Numbered from the stretch's first letter, positions 24,496 through 37,984 are shown. The stretch: 64,000 nucleotides of DNA from Abelmoschus esculentus (GCA_035048815.1 JAUCBN010000020.1:9865501-9929500), one strand, 5' to 3'. Notes: a model not told the origin generated them from the letters alone. Program-made: numbers and translations.

Positions 24496-25078
24496 GGGTA
24501 AACTATATAAATGGTCACTTGATTATATTTTAATTATCTTTTACGTCTCTCGACTATCATAAGTTATAAATTGGGCTTACAACTTAAAAATTATAACAAA
24601 TTAGTTCAACGTCTTTAAAAAATTAACAGTTGATAACGTGACAGTTGATATAATTATATAATTAATCCTCAATTTTTCTATTGAAAAACCGGCAGTAGAT
24701 AATGTAGAAAGCAATTTTGTATAATGATATTATGAAAAAACAAAGAGCACTAAAAAGAAATAAATCAAGTCAGAGAGCGGAAAATGAAAGAATGCGGGGT
24801 GGAACATTTAAGGAGGAACTAAATTGATAGATTATTAAAATTATATGAGTTAATTTTTAGAATTAAGGTCAAATAAAAATAATTATAAAACTTGAGGACT
24901 AATTATGTAATTATATCGATTTATATTAACTATCACGTCATCAACCGTTAATTTTTTAACGACATTGGACTAATTTGTTAGAATTTTTAAATCGTAAGAC
25001 TAATTTGTAACTTATGATAATCGAAGAATACAAAAATTAATTAAAATATAGTCGAAAAATCATTTATATAATTTACCC
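24496..25078. mobile_element. Mutator-type MITE with long inverted repeats (1)
   Basis: Starts GGGTAAACTATATAAATGG and, read inward from the right, GGGTAAATTATATAAATGA. The two arms stay alignable for roughly 180 bp, through ATCATAAGTTAYAAATT and AACAAATTAGTYCAA. It is flanked by perfect 9-bp direct repeats TTTTATTTA (24487-24495 and 25079-25087), the duplication length of Mutator-like elements. There is no coding capacity in 583 bp, so it is non-autonomous. Confidence 0.85.
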
Positions 25079-25087
25079 TTTTATTTA

Positions 25088-26648
25088 TTTGAAAGAAATA
25101 TTCAATTATCATTTAAAAGATGTTTGGCAGGGACTGACGCCCCGAACTACTTCTTACGTTCTATCCTTTATAATATATATATATATATATATTATCAAAT
25201 GATTAAAATCATATAGTTTTAGATTGGCATAAAGATAATTTTAACCCTTAACATTTATAATTTTTATCATTTTGATCCTTATTTTTTATATTAATTCTTG
25301 GTTTTTGAGATTTATTTTATTTTGAATAAATAATTTTATTTATGACTTCTAAATGTTATTTGATAAAACTTTGAATCTTTTTCATTGATATTTCCGAAAA
25401 AATAATTTTTCAAGTAAGTAAAAATGGTTAATAATTCATATACACATTTTGAAAATTATTTCAATATGACGTCATTATAATTTATACCATACCAAACTCT
25501 AAGCCATACGTTTTCCTTTAATCATATCAACATCAATGACAATTATTCTCCTTTTTAATTAAGAAGTTAATTTTATATTAAAATCATTTAAATTTATACA
25601 TTTATTTATTTTTGTTAAAAATATTGTGAAAAAGTTAAGGGTACGTCACTCACAATTAATGATTAATGATTTAAAATAATTAAAATGTTGGACTTTTGTT
25701 TATTAGGTTTATAATATTTAAAAGATGTAAGATCTTACGTGAGTATGAATTTATTATGAATTTAAATAATTGGATGGTTATTTTTTCAAAAATAAAATAC
25801 AAATTGGTGGTAGCCTAGGTATATGATTTGGACATTTAAGTGGTAGATATATGTCATTTTCATTATAACGTAGGTTTGTCTTATATGTATCCAAACCTCA
25901 ATTAAAAAAAAGTAAATATTAATAAATATTGTTTACATCATTCTATAGAAAAAGGTATAATGCTGAAAAATCTTAATATTTATTAGATTTATATTATGTT
26001 TTATATATACTTTAACTATTAATATTTTATTTTAGATAAAAATAATTTTTAATGGGTAAAAGATATTACTCAACTAATAGTAAATTGATTGAAATGACAT
26101 GAAAATTTTATATAATTAAAGATAATAATATAACCTAAACTCGTTGGGTCTTAATCGACTCGATTTGATAGAGATAGTTTTTTATTAAAAAATTAAAATC
26201 AGATAAAATTATTGAAAAATTAAGTTATGTTGAATTTGGTTTTAAGGTGAAAAATTTTCTATTTAACTTTATTTATATATAATTATATATAACATATTTA
26301 TTATTTTTTATATATTTGGTTGAATTTAGTTTGATACTTTATTAAAAAAATCAAAATCAGGTGAAGGTCAAGCTATAAAATATATTAGGTATAGAGCAAA
26401 GCGTTGTCAGGGTGAATGTTTAAACTTTCGGTTTGGGGTTGTGACAGCCATAAATTCACATCCATCTGTTATCATCCCTATACATATAGTACACAATGAT
26501 ATAATAGTATCATATAAATAAAGATGTTGATTTGACATAATAACATGTTAATTAAAAATAATTTTATAAAATTATAAAAGATATAGAATTAATTTTTATT
26601 GATGTGTTATTCTGTCAAATTATTTAAATTATTTATCGCTAGCGGATT
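25088..26648. other. AT-rich intergenic sequence
   Basis: No gene recognised. A (TA)n run occurs at about 25168-25190. All frames are densely stopped. Confidence 0.55.
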
Positions 26649-27049
26649 TAGAGTGTTCAATCGATTAAATCGGTTAACCGAACAAAACAAACTATCTAAA
26701 TCATACCAAATTTTTTAACCCTTTTACGGTTAACCAAATCAAACATTTCTTAAGAAAATAATTGATTCAAACTTTTTTCAGTTAATTTGATTAATTTTTG
26801 AATTAATCGAAATAACTATGGAATACCTAAATTTTTTGTTAATATATATACACACGAATATTCTGATATTTTTCGTTTAATATCAGTTAATTCGATTAAT
26901 TAATTTTTTTTTCAAACTGAATTAACTGATAATTAAACTTTTAAAAAATTAATCATTACTTGATCAAGCATCTAATTAATTGATCGATTAAGCGACTAAA
27001 ATTTTAATTAAAGCAATTAATTCAATTTTAACCATAATGAACACCTCTA
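26649..27049. mobile_element. Putative hAT-type MITE
   Basis: Left end TAGAGTGTTCAATCG and right end (read inward) TAGAGGTGTTCATTATGG match with one indel, the usual terminus of plant hAT MITEs. The interior contains GGTTAACCG words. I cannot see a convincing 8-bp target duplication. Confidence 0.5.
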
Positions 27050-28946
27050 ATTAAATTAATAACTTTTATTTGTAAAAAATTATTGACTCACGTTAACAGT
27101 TAACTTACAAAATTTTAAAAAATTATGACTTTGTCTAACCTATGCATACGCTATACAAGCAGAGGTTAGGGTTAATGAGTCATTTAAGAAATTGAATTTA
27201 ATACAAAATTCTCAATGTATTACAAAATCCTAAAATATTTTTTAAAAATTTCTCATTAAAATATCATAAAATTTTAAACTCTAAATACTAAACCACAAAT
27301 CATAAATCACTAACATTAATCATATATATTAAACATTAAAATTTCTATCATCAATTTTAAATTCTAAGCCTTCATTTCACATTATTGCATGTTATTATTT
27401 GTGATGTTATGGATGCATTAATTTCTTAATTATCTCTTGTAATTTTCTCCTCGTTATCATTCATAGTAGATCCAACAATTTATTCAATTCTATCGTCGCT
27501 TCAGTCTCTCGTAGAAAAAATTATTGTCTAAACGTACATGATTTTACGATAAACGTTACATATTATTATGTATTATTAATCATGTATATCGCAATATACT
27601 ATTAATTATTTTAATTACTTTTAAAATCATAAGGATTTGAATCATTTTTATCTTTTTTTAGTATAAAATTTTTAAAACAATTTTCTATATTAATTTTTCA
27701 TTTTCCTTATTTTTCCGTAAAATACACAAATGATAATTAAATTTTAAGAAATTATTAATTTATAAATAAAATTTTCAATTACTTTAATATTATTATTAAA
27801 TTTTTAATTTTATTTTAAATTGGTCATTAACTATTAATAAACATTAAAAATTACGTGATAATTCAAATATTTTGATTAATTTTTGATAATATTATTCGAT
27901 TACTTGACTTGGGAAAATTTTGAGTTTCCAGAAAATCCTAAGGAAATCAGATTCTGAAAGCAAAGATTTTTAATCAAAAATGGCTTCATCATTGTTTCAA
28001 TTGCTTCGAAAAATATTCAAATTTTTGATGACAAATTGAACAGAAAAACAAGAAATTTATAGCACTTGAATCAATTGAAATTTATAGAAATTAGGGTTGT
28101 ATAAAATAAATGGATTAATTTTGAATGATAGCATTCAATTAATTATTAGTACAATTTTTTATTAAATTTAGTTTTATTTGCAAAAAGGAAAGTTTAATTT
28201 TGATTCATATATTATGTTAATAAATTGTTAGTTTAACTTTTATTAAATAATGATAAATTATATAAAATATATTAACTGTCATGTATTTTTTAACTATTGC
28301 TAATAAATTAAAATTTTAATGATATAATTAAGAATTTGATTATCAAATCAGATTATTTATCAAAGTTCAGCTATCATTTTTGTACTTTACTCAAAAAAAT
28401 ATTTTTTAGATTTTATTCTAAAAATCGATAATAATACTTTGTCTCTGTAATTTTAAAAGTAATCAAAATAATTAACAATACATTAGGATACTCATGATTA
28501 GTAAACAAAAATTCTCTACTCCTAATAATGTCTCCTCTTATACCTCACACACACAAAATACTTAAAAATTAAAATTTAAACATCCTAAATTCTAAATCCT
28601 ACATCTTAAAAAAATATTCTAAATTAATAATATATAACTATACACGATATTTATTATAGAATCATCGAACATTTGATGGATAAAAAAAATGTTGTGACTA
28701 ATTGTCTAAATACGTAGTCTTCTTACATAAGTATACTTTTGCTTTAGGTTTTGCTTTTGTTGTTGTGGATTTTTATGGACATTGACCAGATTGGTTCACA
28801 TGCAGAAATGACAACAAACCTGTTCCAGGGAAAATGAACCTGAAGCTTTTTTACTTTGGAAAAAGCTTAGCAGTCTGACCATACATCTGTTTGCTCGGAA
28901 GCATCGTATCCATCTGATTTTATGCAGAATTGTTTAGGGATTGGAT
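27050..28946. other. AT-rich intergenic sequence
   Basis: No gene recognised. A stretch near 28500-28640 has degenerate CTAAATCCTA words like the telomere-like MITE family but no clear ends. A more balanced patch (28735-28930) has no recognisable domain. Confidence 0.5.
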
Positions 28947-29347
28947 TAGGGTTGTTCGTTTTATTCGATCGAGTTAAAAAAATTTAAGTTAGATGAATTG
29001 ATATATTTTATTATATAATTCAAATTTATAAAAAAAAATAATTGAATTGGGTTTATAAAATTCGAGTTGTTTAAGTTTATGTTCAAATTTAATTATAAAT
29101 ATTTATAATGTTATGATTCAGTTAATTCTAATTTAAACAGGTTTGGTAAAACTATATACAATTCACATTTTTATATGTTATATACATCGGTAAAATTAAG
29201 GGACTCAAGTCAAACTTAAAAAATGATCGATAATTACTAAAATTTTTGAGTTATTTAAAATTTTTTTATAACTTAAAATTTATTTAATTTTTAGTCAAAT
29301 TTAATATTTCGATTTTTTTAAGTCAAATCGAGTTTTGTTCATTCCTA
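28947..29347. mobile_element. hAT-type MITE
   Basis: Left end TAGGGTTGTTCGTTTTATTC and right end, read inward, TAGGAATGAACAAAACTCGA are related inverted repeats. Flanks GATTGGAT and GATTAAAT match at 6 of 8, an old 8-bp duplication. 401 bp, non-coding. Confidence 0.6.
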
Positions 29348-29724
29348 GATTAAATCATAAAATATATTAATTACTGATGAAGGTTTACTCTATATTATTA
29401 TAGGTACCGATCATAATATTATACGATTTAAATAAAACTATGTATTTGAATTCTGACACTATAAATAAAGTAAAATAAATTAAAAAATATATTATATCAG
29501 ACTTTTATAACACTTGATCTAAATTACACAACAAATAGATAAAATATAAGCGATGGTAAAAAAAAAAAAACTGATATTGCGATATGAATAGAATTTCATA
29601 AATGCTCTTATCGAGTAAGAACTTCAAATGAAAATTTAGGTCATCTAAATTTTCAAATTCAAATTCATAGAATTTATAAAATGTAAAACTTTTTTCATCA
29701 ATGAAATTTTAATGAAATAAAATT

Positions 29725-30195
29725 AGAGGTATTTAAAAATATCTGTTTTGATCGATCCTATCTGAAAATTTAGATATCTAATTTGATTTTAATTTTTTAA
29801 TATTGGGTACGAATCATAATATTTTAAATTTAAGAAAATTTAAATTTTTAAATTTTTATGAATATTATTTTTATTTTTAATAATTTGATATTTTTTATAT
29901 CCGAAAATTAAAATAATTATTTTTTATAGATGTGAATCTTGTTATATTTAACAATTTTTTTGTTATATTAGAATTTTAAAATTTTTATAAATATAACCTT
30001 TAAATTTAAAAATAATAAATTAAAATATATTTTTGAATAATATAATATTTAAAAATTTGATTTGATTATTTGAAAAAATGGATATAAAAAAATCAGATCA
30101 GATACAAATTACTTTATTATCGATCTGAAAATTAAATATCTAAAAAAAATAAATTAAATCTAATCCGATATCTGATAATCAATACCTTATATAAA
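29725..30195. mobile_element. AT-rich MITE family 2 (copy 2)
   Basis: Ends TAGAGGTATTTAAAAATATC and, from the right, TAAGGTATTGATTATCAGAT are weak inverted repeats. The interior (GATGTGAATCTTGTTATATT near 29932) is closely matched by the copy at 30850-31230 in the same orientation, and by 5902-6379 in reverse. Confidence 0.6.
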
Positions 30196-30849
30196 ACCAT
30201 GTAATCCTTTGCAAAATATGACTCATAACAAACAGATACATCACTTCAAACTAAATTTTTGAATGAGTAAAGGAAGATAAGACTTGTCCTAAATGAATCT
30301 TATTTTTATGCAATGTAAATAGAAAACGAGTGATTATAAAAAATAATTATAAATGGATTAATGATACAGAAAAAGATAAATAACTGAATTTTAGTAGACG
30401 AGACTATAAATGTCGTGGTGAAAAAATACATAGAATAATTTTTCGAGATAAATTATCTTATTCACCATATCATCAATAGTTTAATCAATTAAGTCCATTC
30501 ATCTCAAATTAATTATCTAATAATTATCCACTCTTTAATTACATGTAAGAAAAAGATAATAATTTATCTTACAAAAATAAAATAAATAAATCTAACTAAT
30601 TAAAATCATAAATAACGTAGTTATTTTCTAAAAATATCATAAATTTAAGGTTGCTGCAACCTAATTTCTAGTCGAACCTAAACGTCGTTCCCTGTAGAAC
30701 AATAAATCCTATAAGGGTTGAGAATTACTATTTTCTCCCTCTAAATCGGTCAATTTAAATAAAAACCTTAAATTCATGTTCACTTAAAATCTCCAGTTTA
30801 ATAGGATAAGCTTAAGTTTACTTCTATCGCAAATTCATATTCTTGAACT
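30196..30849. other. Intergenic sequence
   Basis: AT-rich with no gene recognised. Confidence 0.5.
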
Positions 30850-31230
30850 AAACTATGTAAAAATTTGGATATTTAATCTGATTTTAAAATTTTTAGATCG
30901 AATATAAATTGTAATATTTTAAGTTTTAAATAATTTTAAATTTTTATGACTAATATTTTTTATTTTTAATAAAATGATATTTATTATATCTGAAAACTAA
31001 AATAATTAAATTTTTTATAGATGTGAATCTTGTTATATTTAATAATTTTTTTTGTATTCAAAATTTTAATAAATATAACCTTTCAATTTTAAAAAAAATA
31101 CTTAAATTAAAATATATTTTCGGATAATCAAAAATTCGAAAATTCATTCCGATTATCTAAAAAATCAGATTAGATATAAATCACTATATTATCGATAAAA
31201 AATCAAATATAAAAAAATAAATCTAATCTA
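30850..31230. mobile_element. AT-rich MITE family 2 (copy 3)
   Basis: Shares long alignable stretches with 29770-30190, including GATGTGAATCTTGTTATATT near 31020. Ends are not clear. Confidence 0.55.
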
Positions 31231-31650
31231 ATTGAGCAGTTGCCGGAGGCAGTTGAAAGGTCGCGGGTCTTCCGCGTTGAATAACCGGGTCACTATTCCG
31301 GGTTATGGGTATTCGGGTCTGATTGTAATTGAGAAATGGGTTAACTGACGGGTTTAAGATTTTGGGTCTGATATGTTGGGTTGTGTAATAGGCTCCGGGT
31401 TTTGGTTAATGTAAATGGGTCGACAGATTTATAATGGGTATTAACATGGGTTTAAATTTGTAATAAAGGATTTTTTATCTAATATAAATAATATTTTTTT
31501 TTCATTTATTTCATTTATTTATTATAATATGTATAATATGATTTAAGAGTTTCGGTTTAATGTTATAGATTTCAGTTTACGGTTTAATTTATAGAATTCC
31601 AGATAAAAAATGGTTATTATAAAGTGCTTGTTAGTTCGATAAGTCGCACA
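31231..31650. other. GC-richer unassigned patch, then AT-rich DNA
   Basis: 31235-31450 is rich in GGGTC words (GGTCGCGGGTCTTCCGCG, CCGGGTCACTATTCCGGG) and stands out from its surroundings. No ORF or known domain could be read. It could be a fragment of a GGGTCGGG-rich hAT element such as the one at 47958. Confidence 0.35.
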
Positions 31651-34600
31651 AATTACCCTTTTGTGACTCTAACTTTGTTTACTCTTTACCTTTAGAACTT
31701 GTTGTGACTGATGTATGGGGTTAAATCTCTATATGCTCTAATGATTTTAGATATTATGTTGTTTTTACTAATGCATATACAATGTATATTTGAGTTTTTT
31801 TAAAAATAGAAGTTAGAGGTCAAACATGTATTTGAACAATTTCACAAACAAGCAAAAAAACAATGGGGGTTAAGCTTAAGGCCTTGCAAAACGATGGAGG
31901 AGATGAGTTTGTTGCTCTCAAAAATTATCTTCAACTATATGGCATTGTTTATAGAATATCGTCCTTATACCTCTGAGAGATTGTAAAGAAAAAATATAGA
32001 CAAATTATTAAAACTTATATTACTCTTCTTGTTAATACTTTTTTACCCTTAGGGGCTATTTGGATTAAGAAAAAGAAAATTCCTATGGGAAAAAACTTTT
32101 CCAACATCTTAAGCCTTTGGTTGGATTTAAAAGATACCCATTACAAGGTAATATGATATTACCTACAGTACCGTGTTTTGGTATTTAAGTGGGAATCCTA
32201 ACCCCATCAAATTCTTTGGTATTTGGTTATTCCCTCTCTCTAGGACAACATCACCCTTATAAAATTGAAAAATTACAATTTAACTTTTTTCTAAAGTATA
32301 AAGTAAAGACAAATAATAATTAAATTATGCAATTAAGAATTTAATAATATAGTTTAATCAGATTTTCTCCTAATACTAAATTTTATTAAATTTAAATATT
32401 CATTAATTTTTTGATTTATATTAATGTACAAATTATTATTTTTTATTTTTATTAACATACAAATTAAATTTTTAATTTTAAAAATATAAAATTAATAAAA
32501 AAATAAAAATATATAATTTTATATTCTTAAAAAATAAAATTTAATAATCTCAATTTATATATAACAATATAAATAAATTATTTTATTGATATTTTAAACT
32601 TTAAAAATAAAAATAAAAATAAAAATTCAATCATAATTTAATAATCTTAACATTTTTAGACCATTGTAAATAAGTTATATTTTCTCAAACTTAATTATAA
32701 CAACATAAATATGTTATTTTATTAATATATATCATAAGGATAATTTGGTAAAATGTATATTTAAGTAATCTTATAATCTTTAAACCAAACACTGTCATCT
32801 TACATTCCTGTCTAATAAACCAAACAAGGTAATATAACAATCCCAGTAATATATCAAGTAATGATATATTCCAATAATCTTATTCCCCAAGGTAATCATC
32901 TTTTCCCTGAACCAAACACACCTTTAATGTTTTGAAATGATGCTTTTGCTACAATTTTCTTTTAGTCTAATACTTTCAAAGGCTCTTTCAAATCAGTCAC
33001 CTCTTAAAAAATTATTTCTGAGCAAATCTGATTATGATGTTTAGAGGTTTTGGATGTTTGTGTTATCCTTTATTAAGACCTTTTAATTCCAATAAACCTT
33101 AATTTAGGTCAGCAACCTGTATTTTTTTATATATTCTTCTCATCACAAACGATATAGGTGTTTCAATAAATTTGGTAGGATATATATGTCAAGACATGTT
33201 CAGTTTGATGAAATAAAAAAATTATATGTCTTGGTTAAGTCAGTCCACTACCAATAGTAACAAAGGTCAAAGTAACAAAATCAATTCAAGTCTATTTGTT
33301 TTCCCTATATTTCTACTCTCCCTCGAAGTTATGCCCAATCCACACTTTCTCTCCTCCGTTTTCATCATCCTCTCATACTTTATAGAATCCCATTTTTTTT
33401 ATTGTCTGAATCTCACCTAATACCTCACCCCACCATACATCTTCTCACACTAATACACCTCATGATACAGAGTCATCCAATTCACACAACTTCATATTTC
33501 ACCTATTGTTTCATCACCTCATAGTGATCAATAATATCATCACCATCTCATACTTTATTTGCTTGTTTACCATCTCATGGTACTTCATAACATCAGACAA
33601 GATCTTATACTTCACCTACTATGTTATCATCTTCTAGTACTTCAAAATATCATATAACATCTCATATTTCATCTAATTATTCACCATATCATGTTACTTT
33701 ACATATTAGACACCATATCATACTTCACCAATTGTTTCACCATTTCATGGTATATTATCTTATTTCACTATCTCATTATCCATTTCTCCATCATTCATCT
33801 CTCTATCATTCCCCTACAACTATCATGTCAGAATATTCATTCTATGATTATAAAAGCTAAATTTGACATTTTTAAACCCAAATTTTATGCTTTATTGTCA
33901 ATACCATGAAACCAAATGATGCATTTAAGGCCCTTCAACATCTTGATTGGAGCAATGTTGTACTCAGCATTATTAAATAACAACACATGGGATTTACAAT
34001 CTATGTCTTCAAATTGAAAACTTATAGACTGTAAATGGCTTTTGAAGATAAAAAAAATCAGATGGGTCTATTGATAAATTGAAAGTCCATCTGATAGCAA
34101 TAGAATTTTTTTAGACAATTGAGGATGATTTTAAAGAAACTTTTAGTACTTTAGTATGAGCTACAATAATTCGAATTGTCCTTGCCACTGTTATTCTTAA
34201 ACATTAGAGCATTTGACAGGTTAACATAATAATGCATTTTTTACTGGTGATTTTATTGAAAAAATGTATATATCACAACCACCTGTGTTTGAGAAGAAAG
34301 ATTCTAAAATGGCGAAAAATTGGTGTACAGGCTCAAGAAAGCTCTTTATGGACTAAGGCAAGCTCCAAGAGCATGGTTTGATACACTACGTGCATTCTTG
34401 ACTGACAAACTTGGTTTTGTGGTAGTCTAAACTGATTTCTCTTTGTTTATTAGAGATACTAGTGATTGTAAGATCTACTAATAGCATATACAGATGATAT
34501 CATTATTATTAAAAGTCATCTAACAGAGGTAGATAAAGTTGTCCATAGGATTAATGTGGAGTTCTCCCTTTAGGATTTAGTTGAACCAAGTTTTTTTTTT

Positions 34601-35640
34601 TGGCACGAAGGTACAACAGTTCTCTAAAGTATTCATGTTAATTCAGAAAAAAAAAATTATCTTTAAACTACTAGCACGTACTGAAATACTCAGATCCACC
34701 CATATACCATCACAAATGGTATTAACCCCTAAATTTATTGATGATGACAGTTTCACATTTACTAATATTCATCTTTATTGAAGTATAGTTGAGGCCCTAT
34801 AGTATATTTGTTTAACAATGTTTAACATTGCTTATTTTGTGAATAAATTCACTGAGAAACTGTAAAAAAGATCTTAAGATATATTGTTGGTACTTTGAAT
34901 CATGGTTTACTATTGTAACCTAATACACAATATATGTTGGTCTGTTATTTTGATACAGACTGGGCATCTTTAGTAGAAGATCGAAAATCCATCTTTAGAT
35001 ATTGTGTTTTTCGTAGATCAAATCTAGTTGCTTGGAGTTCAAAGAAGTAAGTTGTAGTTTTCAAGTCTACCTTAAAAATTGAGTATAAAAACCTTGCTAA
35101 TTCAGTCTCTGAACTGGTTTGAATTGAACATATGTTGAAAGAAATTGGATAACAATATGTGGTTTATTTATTGTTTGGTGTGATAACACTTTTACTGTTT
35201 TCATGGCTATAAATCCAATACACTATGTTTGAGTAAAGCATATTAAGATTGATTTACACTTTGTTCGTGAGCGTGTACTTACTAGCCAACTTCTTATAAA
35301 CTACGTTCTTACCTTAGGATAGGTTGTTGATATTTTTACTAAATCGATTTCACCAGCTTCTTTTGATCTGCTGTAAAGAATGATTGGTGTGGTTGAATTA
35401 CAAGAGGTTCAAGAAGAGAAAAAAAAAAGAAAAGAAAAATGTTAATATTAGATCTAAGAAAATTTTATTCTTTAATGGGTCCAATCTATTAAAGAGTTAG
35501 TTATAACTAACTTAAACTATTCAATCTCTTTTCCAAACCCTTATAAATATTGTTAAGCTTTTTGTATTTCGATCATCTCGATATTCAATGAAATGCAAAC
35601 ATTTGTATGAAGACTAACTTATTAAAAGTTGAAACCACGT
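31650..35640 (+). mobile_element. Decayed Ty1/copia element on the plus strand
   Basis: Pieces of copia pol appear in order with frameshifts: integrase core (VVTDVWG near 31690; VFEQFHKQAKKQWG near 31830), a second integrase part with RGFGCLCYPLLRPFN near 33040, the RT motif VYRLKKALYGLRQAPRAWFD (34320-34385), and the RNase H part (WASLVEDRKSIFRYCVF near 34960; VAWSSKK near 35030). A purine run (35415-35440) precedes TGTTAATATTAGATC, the likely start of the 3' LTR with a promoter-like end near 35580. Stops are frequent. A DNA transposon interrupts it at 32052-32923. The 5' part is missing. Confidence 0.8.
32052..32923. mobile_element. PIF/Harbinger-type MITE nested in copia integrase
   Basis: Left end GGGGCTATTTGGATTAAG and right end read inward AGGTGTGTTTGGTTCAGGG are related, with the TTTGGTT core typical of Tourist/Harbinger MITEs. 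Flanked by TTA on both sides (32049-32051 and 32924-32926), the 3-bp duplication of this superfamily. Copia integrase homology stops at its left side and resumes after its right side. Confidence 0.7.
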
Positions 35641-36556
35641 GTTTGCTTCATATATCCTTCCTGATACTAAGTATCACTTAAAAGGTGAAAGAGTTTACAA
35701 GTATCCGCCAATGTCAAGAGTTCAGAGATACTTTTAAGCTGAAACCTGTCATATATGTGAAAGAACTCGATAGACGTCTTGAATTAGTGAAGAAAACATG
35801 AGATAATATTGCCTGCGTAGTATAAGTAATACTTTATGGTTTTTGATTTGTTTTCAAGTGTTTTGTTTGATGTTTGAAAGATTTGTTGTTTGTAATCTAA
35901 TAATTTAAGTTGAGAAACAAAATTAAAATTTCTCTTATTTTTATTTATCTTGGTATAATGACTTATGTTTGTGAGTGAACGCTTATTTAAAAAATTGCGA
36001 TGAAGATGTAGTAGGCATTGCCTAAATGAAAATATCAAATTCTCTTAAAGAAATAAGAGGTTTTCAATTTTAAAAAATTTAAAAAAATTCATGAAGGTTT
36101 TTAGAATTTTTTTTTTAAAAAATAAAGTTCAAGGGTTTTATTTGTGGTTTGTATTTTAATAAAAATTAGAGTCAAAAGAAAGAAAAAAGTTAAAAGGGAT
36201 TACCATCTCTTAAGTTAAGGGTACTCATTATCGAGTATTTGAAAAATCAAATACCTATCTTAATCATTAAATTAGATTTTAATATAACAAAGAATTTAAA
36301 GGACCAATTTGAAATAAATTTTCAAATCCTTAACAAATTGAAAAGTCAAACAAATATCTTTAAGTCAAACAAGAATCTTCCTTAGGAATTTAACAGGGGT
36401 AGCTATAAACTAATAGATTCTTAACTCTCGGTTGTTCAAACAACTCTTCAATTTCATGTACGACATATTTATAATCTATCCAACAAAAATAAAATAGTTA
36501 TTGATGAATAATAAATGCAAGTATATCCTAAACTCAAAAAAGTGATAGATCTATCT
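35641..36556. other. Intergenic sequence
   Basis: No gene recognised; AT-rich. It follows the 3' end of the copia remnant. Confidence 0.5.
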
Positions 36557-36564
36557 ATTCTAAG

Positions 36565-36817
36565 GGGTAAAAATCATTTGTCTCTTTATCATGCTTACAT
36601 CTATATCTCATGTTGAAAATTCTTAAAAATAAATTTTAAACCTAACCCTTATTTTCTATATCCTACACTTTAAACCCTGCACCCTAAAAAATAGATTCAA
36701 TCCCTAATTCCCTAAACCATAACCACAACCCTTAATTTTGAATCTTAACCTCTAATCCCTCTAATTTAAAGTAGAGGCATAGATGTAGGTATGAAAAAGA
36801 GAAATAATTTCCGCCCC
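36565..36817 (-). mobile_element. MITE with telomere-like interior (copy 2)
   Basis: Flanked by perfect 8-bp repeats ATTCTAAG (36557-36564 and 36818-36825). The ends GGGTAAAAATCATTTGTCTC and, from the right, GGGGCGGAAATTATTTCTC are inverted. Reversed, it aligns over most of its length with 5593-5863, including the AGGATATAGAAAATAAG word. The interior carries CCCTAAA-type words. Confidence 0.8.
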
Positions 36818-36825
36818 ATTCTAAG

Positions 36826-37416
36826 TACGTTAGACGTTTATCTCCAGTCTTGTATCTTTGTAAATAATTTATGAAGATTGTCATCACCAACCCATATGCT
36901 CGATCATTTATTTGATCTCTACGCCTTCGTCAGAGATAACACATATTATATTATTTTATCGTACATAACATGAAATAGAACATATCTTTGTAAATTCTTA
37001 CAAAATAATTATTAAACATTTTGAACTATTATAAATGATTATTAACTCATTGCACACTATAAACTATTGATAAATTATAAATAATTTGAAGAAAATTTAT
37101 AATAGATCAATAAATTTAAAGATCATTTTATATTAATTTAATTAAGTTTAATTATAATTTTATAATATATAAAAAATTAATGATCACCTTATAACTTTTA
37201 AAAATTTAATAAACAAAAATAAATATATATAATATTTAATATATAACAATTTTGATTAATTTAATTGATTAACCCGTTTAAAAATAAATTAATTAATAAT
37301 TAAAATTAAAAAATATTATCCATCAATAAATATTGCCTAAAATTAACCAATAAATTAATTGAAAATGTCCGTTTAATCGATTAATTTGATTAAATTCGAA
37401 TAATACACTATATACA
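36826..37416. other. Intergenic sequence downstream of the VQ gene
   Basis: AT-rich. It holds the 3' UTR and flank of the minus-strand VQ gene. No other gene seen. Confidence 0.5.
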
Positions 37417-37914
37417 TTATAGAGGAACAGTGCTTTGGTCCAAGCTAGACAAAGTTGTGGGACTGAGAATAGGGGAAGAGAACCAATTATATGACGACGG
37501 CGACAGGTTGAATCCAAGCGAATCCGACGAGGCATCGGAGAATTTTTGGTTCTGGGGTTTCGTATGATAGAACCCAGAAACCATATGCAATGGCTGCGGT
37601 GGTGCAACCTGAATAAGCGGAGGCGGAGGCGCCACTATTTGAAGACGAGACGATGGAGTTTGATTTGACTCAGCATGAACGACTGCTGCACCACCGGTAA
37701 GCTTTTGAACCAAGTCCCGGAAGTTTATAGGGTCGACCTTGTAAACTCTTGGTTTTGTCGGTTGCAATGGTGAAACCGCCGTCTTCTTCCCTGTCTTCCC
37801 CATCGGCTTACGCACCGAATGAAGCGACGCATGGAAAGACTGTGACTGTGCGTCCTTAAAAGTACCTCGTGCTAGTGCCGAGGAAGAAGATGATGAATAA
37901 CTATAAGCTTCCAT
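37417..37914 (-). CDS. VQ-motif protein
   Basis: Single-exon gene of 165 residues. The VQ core FRDLVQKLTG is at residues 65-74, within RVYKVDPINFRDLVQKLTG, matching the family pattern F-x-x-x-V-Q-x-L-T-G. VQ proteins are plant nuclear cofactors that bind WRKY transcription factors and some are MAP kinase substrates; SP pairs here (S48-P49 and two in the C-terminus, including ILSPTTLS) are possible phosphosites by inference. A serine run (residues 7-12) and a proline-rich stretch (APPPPLIQVAPPQP) flank the core, and both are low-complexity as usual for the family. The small intronless layout is normal. A TATA run about 70 bp upstream and paired W-boxes further up support this start. The exact subfamily is not determined. 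Confidence 0.92.
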   Translation of the reverse strand: MEAYSYSSSSSSALARGTFKDAQSQSFHASLHSVRKPMGKTGKKTAVSPLQPTKPRVYKVDPINFRDLVQKLTGGAAVVHAESNQTPSSRLQIVAPPPPLIQVAPPQPLHMVSGFYHTKPQNQKFSDASSDSLGFNLSPSSYNWFSSPILSPTTLSSLDQSTVPL

Positions 37915-37984
37915 CTATGGCTAATTGCTATGATTTTTTTCCTTTAAATTTAGAATATGGAGAAACACACACTAATACATACAT

